Assembly: GCA_002337925.1 (NCBI GenBank)
Contig: DDHB01000092.1
Span: 1 to 13,638, forward strand
Direction: 5' to 3'
DNA: 13,638 bases
Source of the DNA: Sporomusaceae bacterium UBA1887
GTDB taxonomy: Bacteria > Bacillota > Negativicutes > Sporomusales > DSM-15969
This document shows, in pieces, positions 11,937 to 13,638 of this stretch. The translations under genes were made by a program, and so were the position numbers. Each line of letters opens with the position of its first letter. The first letter of the stretch is position 1. Under the pieces are notes generated by a model. That model was not told where the DNA came from and ran no database searches. It saw only the letters and a list, made by a program, of their open reading frames with translations.

Positions 11937-13184
11937 ATGATTACAAGTTTAGCGGCTTCACATGCCAAAGGAAAATTTGCGACTGATAAGATTTTCGGCG
12001 CCAGCGGGGCTGCCAATCAAGCGGTTCTTGCGGTTGGCAAAGATAAAGTTACGAATGCAACAATTGGTGCTTTGCTGGATGACAATGAGAAATTGGTTTG
12101 CCTGCCTACAATTGAAAAAGCTTGGCGCGAACTTCCCATGAATGAAGTGATTAACTATGCCCCTATATCCGGATTACCGGAATTTTTGGATGCCGCTATT
12201 GAGTTATCATTTGCTGATAACCGGCCTGAGGCCTATGCAAAGGGGATTGCCACGTCCGGTGGTTCCGGTGTCATCCATCATACCGTATGGAATTACACAG
12301 AGATTGGTGATACGATTTTAACCTCTGACTGGTATTGGGGGCCATACAAGGTATTGTGTGAGGATGCGTTGCGCAAGCTAGATACATATACTCTTTTTGA
12401 TGAAAATCAAAATTTTAATATCCGCGCATTTGAAAGCAAGGTTAAGGCGCTGCTGGAGAAACAGGATAATTTGGTTGTTCTGCTAAATACACCTGCTCAT
12501 AATCCAACAGGATACAGCTTAACTGACGGAGAATGGGACAAGGTTATTGATCTATGCAAAGACTGCGCTGCTAATGCCAATAAACGCATTATCCTATTAA
12601 TTGACATCGCTTATTTAGATTATGCCGGTGAGAAAAATGCCAGCCGTGCATTCATGAAAAAATTAGGAAATCTGCCGTCTAATGTGTTGGCTATCTTAGC
12701 CTTCAGCATGTCTAAGGGGTATACGATGTATGGACAACGTACGGGAGCCATGATCGGTATATCTTCCAGTGAACAAGTAATAAAAGAATTTGAAGACATT
12801 AATCAATATACCAGCCGTGCTACCTGGTCCAATATTAATCGTGGCTGCATGAGGCTATTATCCAATATTTATCAGGATAAAACGCTGCAGGCTCAAATGG
12901 AAAAGGAACGGGAAGGATATTATAAATTAATTCATCAGAGAGCCAGTATCTTCACCGCAGAAGCTGCCGCAGCTAATTTAACCATGCTGCCCTATGTAGC
13001 TGGCTTCTTTATTACGGTACCGGCTGAAAATCCCGATGCTGTATGCGATAAATTACATGACGATTACATTTATGCTGTTCCACTAGGGAAAGGTATCCGT
13101 ATCGCTGTTTGTGCTGTACCACAAGCTAAAATGCTAGGTATGGCCGGTAAAGTAGCAGCTTCGATTGCCGCGTCTGGTAAATAA
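11937..13184 (+). CDS. Class I PLP-dependent aminotransferase (aspartate/aromatic type)
   Basis: 415 residues. It should transfer an amino group between an amino acid and a 2-oxo acid. Fold-type I landmarks: NYAPISGLPEF at 73-83, ATSGGSG at 105-111 (PLP phosphate region), SDWYWGPYK at 130-138 with the cofactor-stacking aromatic, NTPAHNPTG at 184-192 with Asn189, DIAYLDY at 223-229 with Asp223 for the PLP ring nitrogen and a Tyr, FSMSKGYTMYGQRTG at 256-270 with the Schiff-base Lys260 and Arg268, and GIRIAVCAVP at 386-395 with Arg388 for the substrate carboxylate. The motif set is closest to aspartate and aromatic aminotransferases of subgroup I-alpha type; the exact substrate is not settled by sequence. 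The ATG has GGGAGGA upstream. It may be cotranscribed with asnS. Confidence 0.9.
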   Translation: MITSLAASHAKGKFATDKIFGASGAANQAVLAVGKDKVTNATIGALLDDNEKLVCLPTIEKAWRELPMNEVINYAPISGLPEFLDAAIELSFADNRPEAYAKGIATSGGSGVIHHTVWNYTEIGDTILTSDWYWGPYKVLCEDALRKLDTYTLFDENQNFNIRAFESKVKALLEKQDNLVVLLNTPAHNPTGYSLTDGEWDKVIDLCKDCAANANKRIILLIDIAYLDYAGEKNASRAFMKKLGNLPSNVLAILAFSMSKGYTMYGQRTGAMIGISSSEQVIKEFEDINQYTSRATWSNINRGCMRLLSNIYQDKTLQAQMEKEREGYYKLIHQRASIFTAEAAAANLTMLPYVAGFFITVPAENPDAVCDKLHDDYIYAVPLGKGIRIAVCAVPQAKMLGMAGKVAASIAASGK

Positions 13185-13252
13185 TACTATTGTTTTGCAT
13201 TAGCCTATTTTTTGTTTTTGGAGATACTATCTTCAAAGGAGGCGATGCAAAA

Positions 13253-13438
13253 GTGGGATTTAAAAAGAAAAATTGCTTAGATAATACAACGTGGGAATTT
13301 CCGCGCACCGGCTTCTGGTTAGTGCATATAGTAGGGTCTTTTTGTATTTTTATGTTAGGCGCACGGTTTGCTGCTCGCCGTATTCCAATAGTCCCAATAA
13401 TGGCTTTACGGTTGCTGCGAATGATCCGTGAGCGGTAG
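13253..13438 (+). CDS. Small basic single-span membrane protein, 61 aa
   Basis: I do not recognise it. I place the start at GTG 13253, 10 nt after a strong AAAGGAGG (13235-13242); the longer frame from a TTG near 13190 begins right after the aminotransferase stop and would read through that ribosome site, so it is rejected. The product has a basic N-terminus (GFKKKNCLD), one hydrophobic helix at about 21-36 (FWLVHIVGSFCIFMLG), then a very basic C-terminal segment (ARFAARRIPIVPIMALRLLRMIRER) that is amphipathic. The charge pattern suggests that the basic C-terminal end stays in the cytoplasm. It follows the aminotransferase by 68 nt and is closed by a terminator, so it may be the last gene of an asnS-aminotransferase-small protein unit. 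Confidence 0.6.
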   Translation: MGFKKKNCLDNTTWEFPRTGFWLVHIVGSFCIFMLGARFAARRIPIVPIMALRLLRMIRER

Positions 13439-13455
13439 CAACAGCTTTAAAGGGA

Positions 13456-13488
13456 GAAAGAGCGACATTTAGCGCTCTTTCTTTTTTT
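13456..13488 (+). terminator. Terminator after the small membrane protein
   Basis: GAAAGAGCG (13456-13464) and CGCTCTTTC (13473-13481) form a 9-bp stem with an 8-nt loop, followed by seven T residues. The 150 bp beyond it to the window end show no gene I can support. Confidence 0.92.
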
Positions 13489-13638
13489 ACGGGATAAATA
13501 AGGTCGCTCCTTCGTATATATTTATACCGCCTTATATGAACCACGAAGACTAGTGTCTTGGCAAAGTTGTGAATTAGAATTAGACAGTGTAGATTTTTTT
13601 TGCAATGCAAGGCGGGGGAGTCCGCGCATATCGGGAAT

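Noticed and set aside
13350..13610. Minus-strand 86-codon frame at the right end
   Set aside because: No ribosome site, runs through a strong terminator, and overlaps the small membrane protein gene on the other strand.
13600..13638. GC-rich open frame starting near the right edge
   Set aside because: There is no ribosome site and only about ten codons are inside the window, so a gene start cannot be supported.

Overview
The window reads as chromosomal DNA of a spore-forming Negativicute (Sporomusa/Pelosinus-like; the genus is an inference). Two genes point there together. One encodes an alpha/beta-type small acid-soluble spore protein, so the cell makes endospores. Directly upstream, another encodes a signal-peptide protein that looks like an outer-membrane beta-barrel, so the cell has two membranes. 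Strong AGGAGG-type ribosome sites, frequent GTG/TTG starts, a PyrR attenuator and a Bacillus-like two-product aspartokinase gene fit a Firmicutes background. A superoxide reductase suggests an anaerobe.

Layout. 1-3051 is mostly minus strand: class II fructose-bisphosphate aldolase, an RluA-family pseudouridine synthase, an unrecognised helical protein and a cysteine-rich small protein. After a 356-bp gap come two plus-strand genes, a small membrane protein and YajQ. They converge on a minus-strand uracil permease across a shared bidirectional terminator. The permease has a PyrR-type leader: PyrR loop, antiterminator and terminator can all be traced. Divergent from it is an unrecognised membrane/coiled-coil protein, then a class II superoxide reductase, aspartokinase (with a clear internal start for a separate regulatory subunit), the putative outer-membrane barrel and the spore protein. 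A gap of about 390 bp follows, holding a hairpin, a possible 18-codon ORF and a MITE-like inverted-repeat element. Then come asparaginyl-tRNA synthetase, a class I aminotransferase and a 61-residue membrane protein. In the last 150 bp, after the final terminator, I see no gene I can support.

How the genes fit together. Most are housekeeping genes in single-gene or two-gene units, nearly all closed by strong hairpin terminators. Aspartokinase, asparaginyl-tRNA synthetase and the aspartate/aromatic-type aminotransferase form a loose aspartate-family theme but are not one operon. I found no CRISPR array, tRNA, rRNA, intact insertion sequence or phage gene. The least explained items are the membrane/coiled-coil protein with a Fur-like site upstream, the cysteine-rich protein with a possible Sm-like fold, and the MITE-like element with its surrounding gap.
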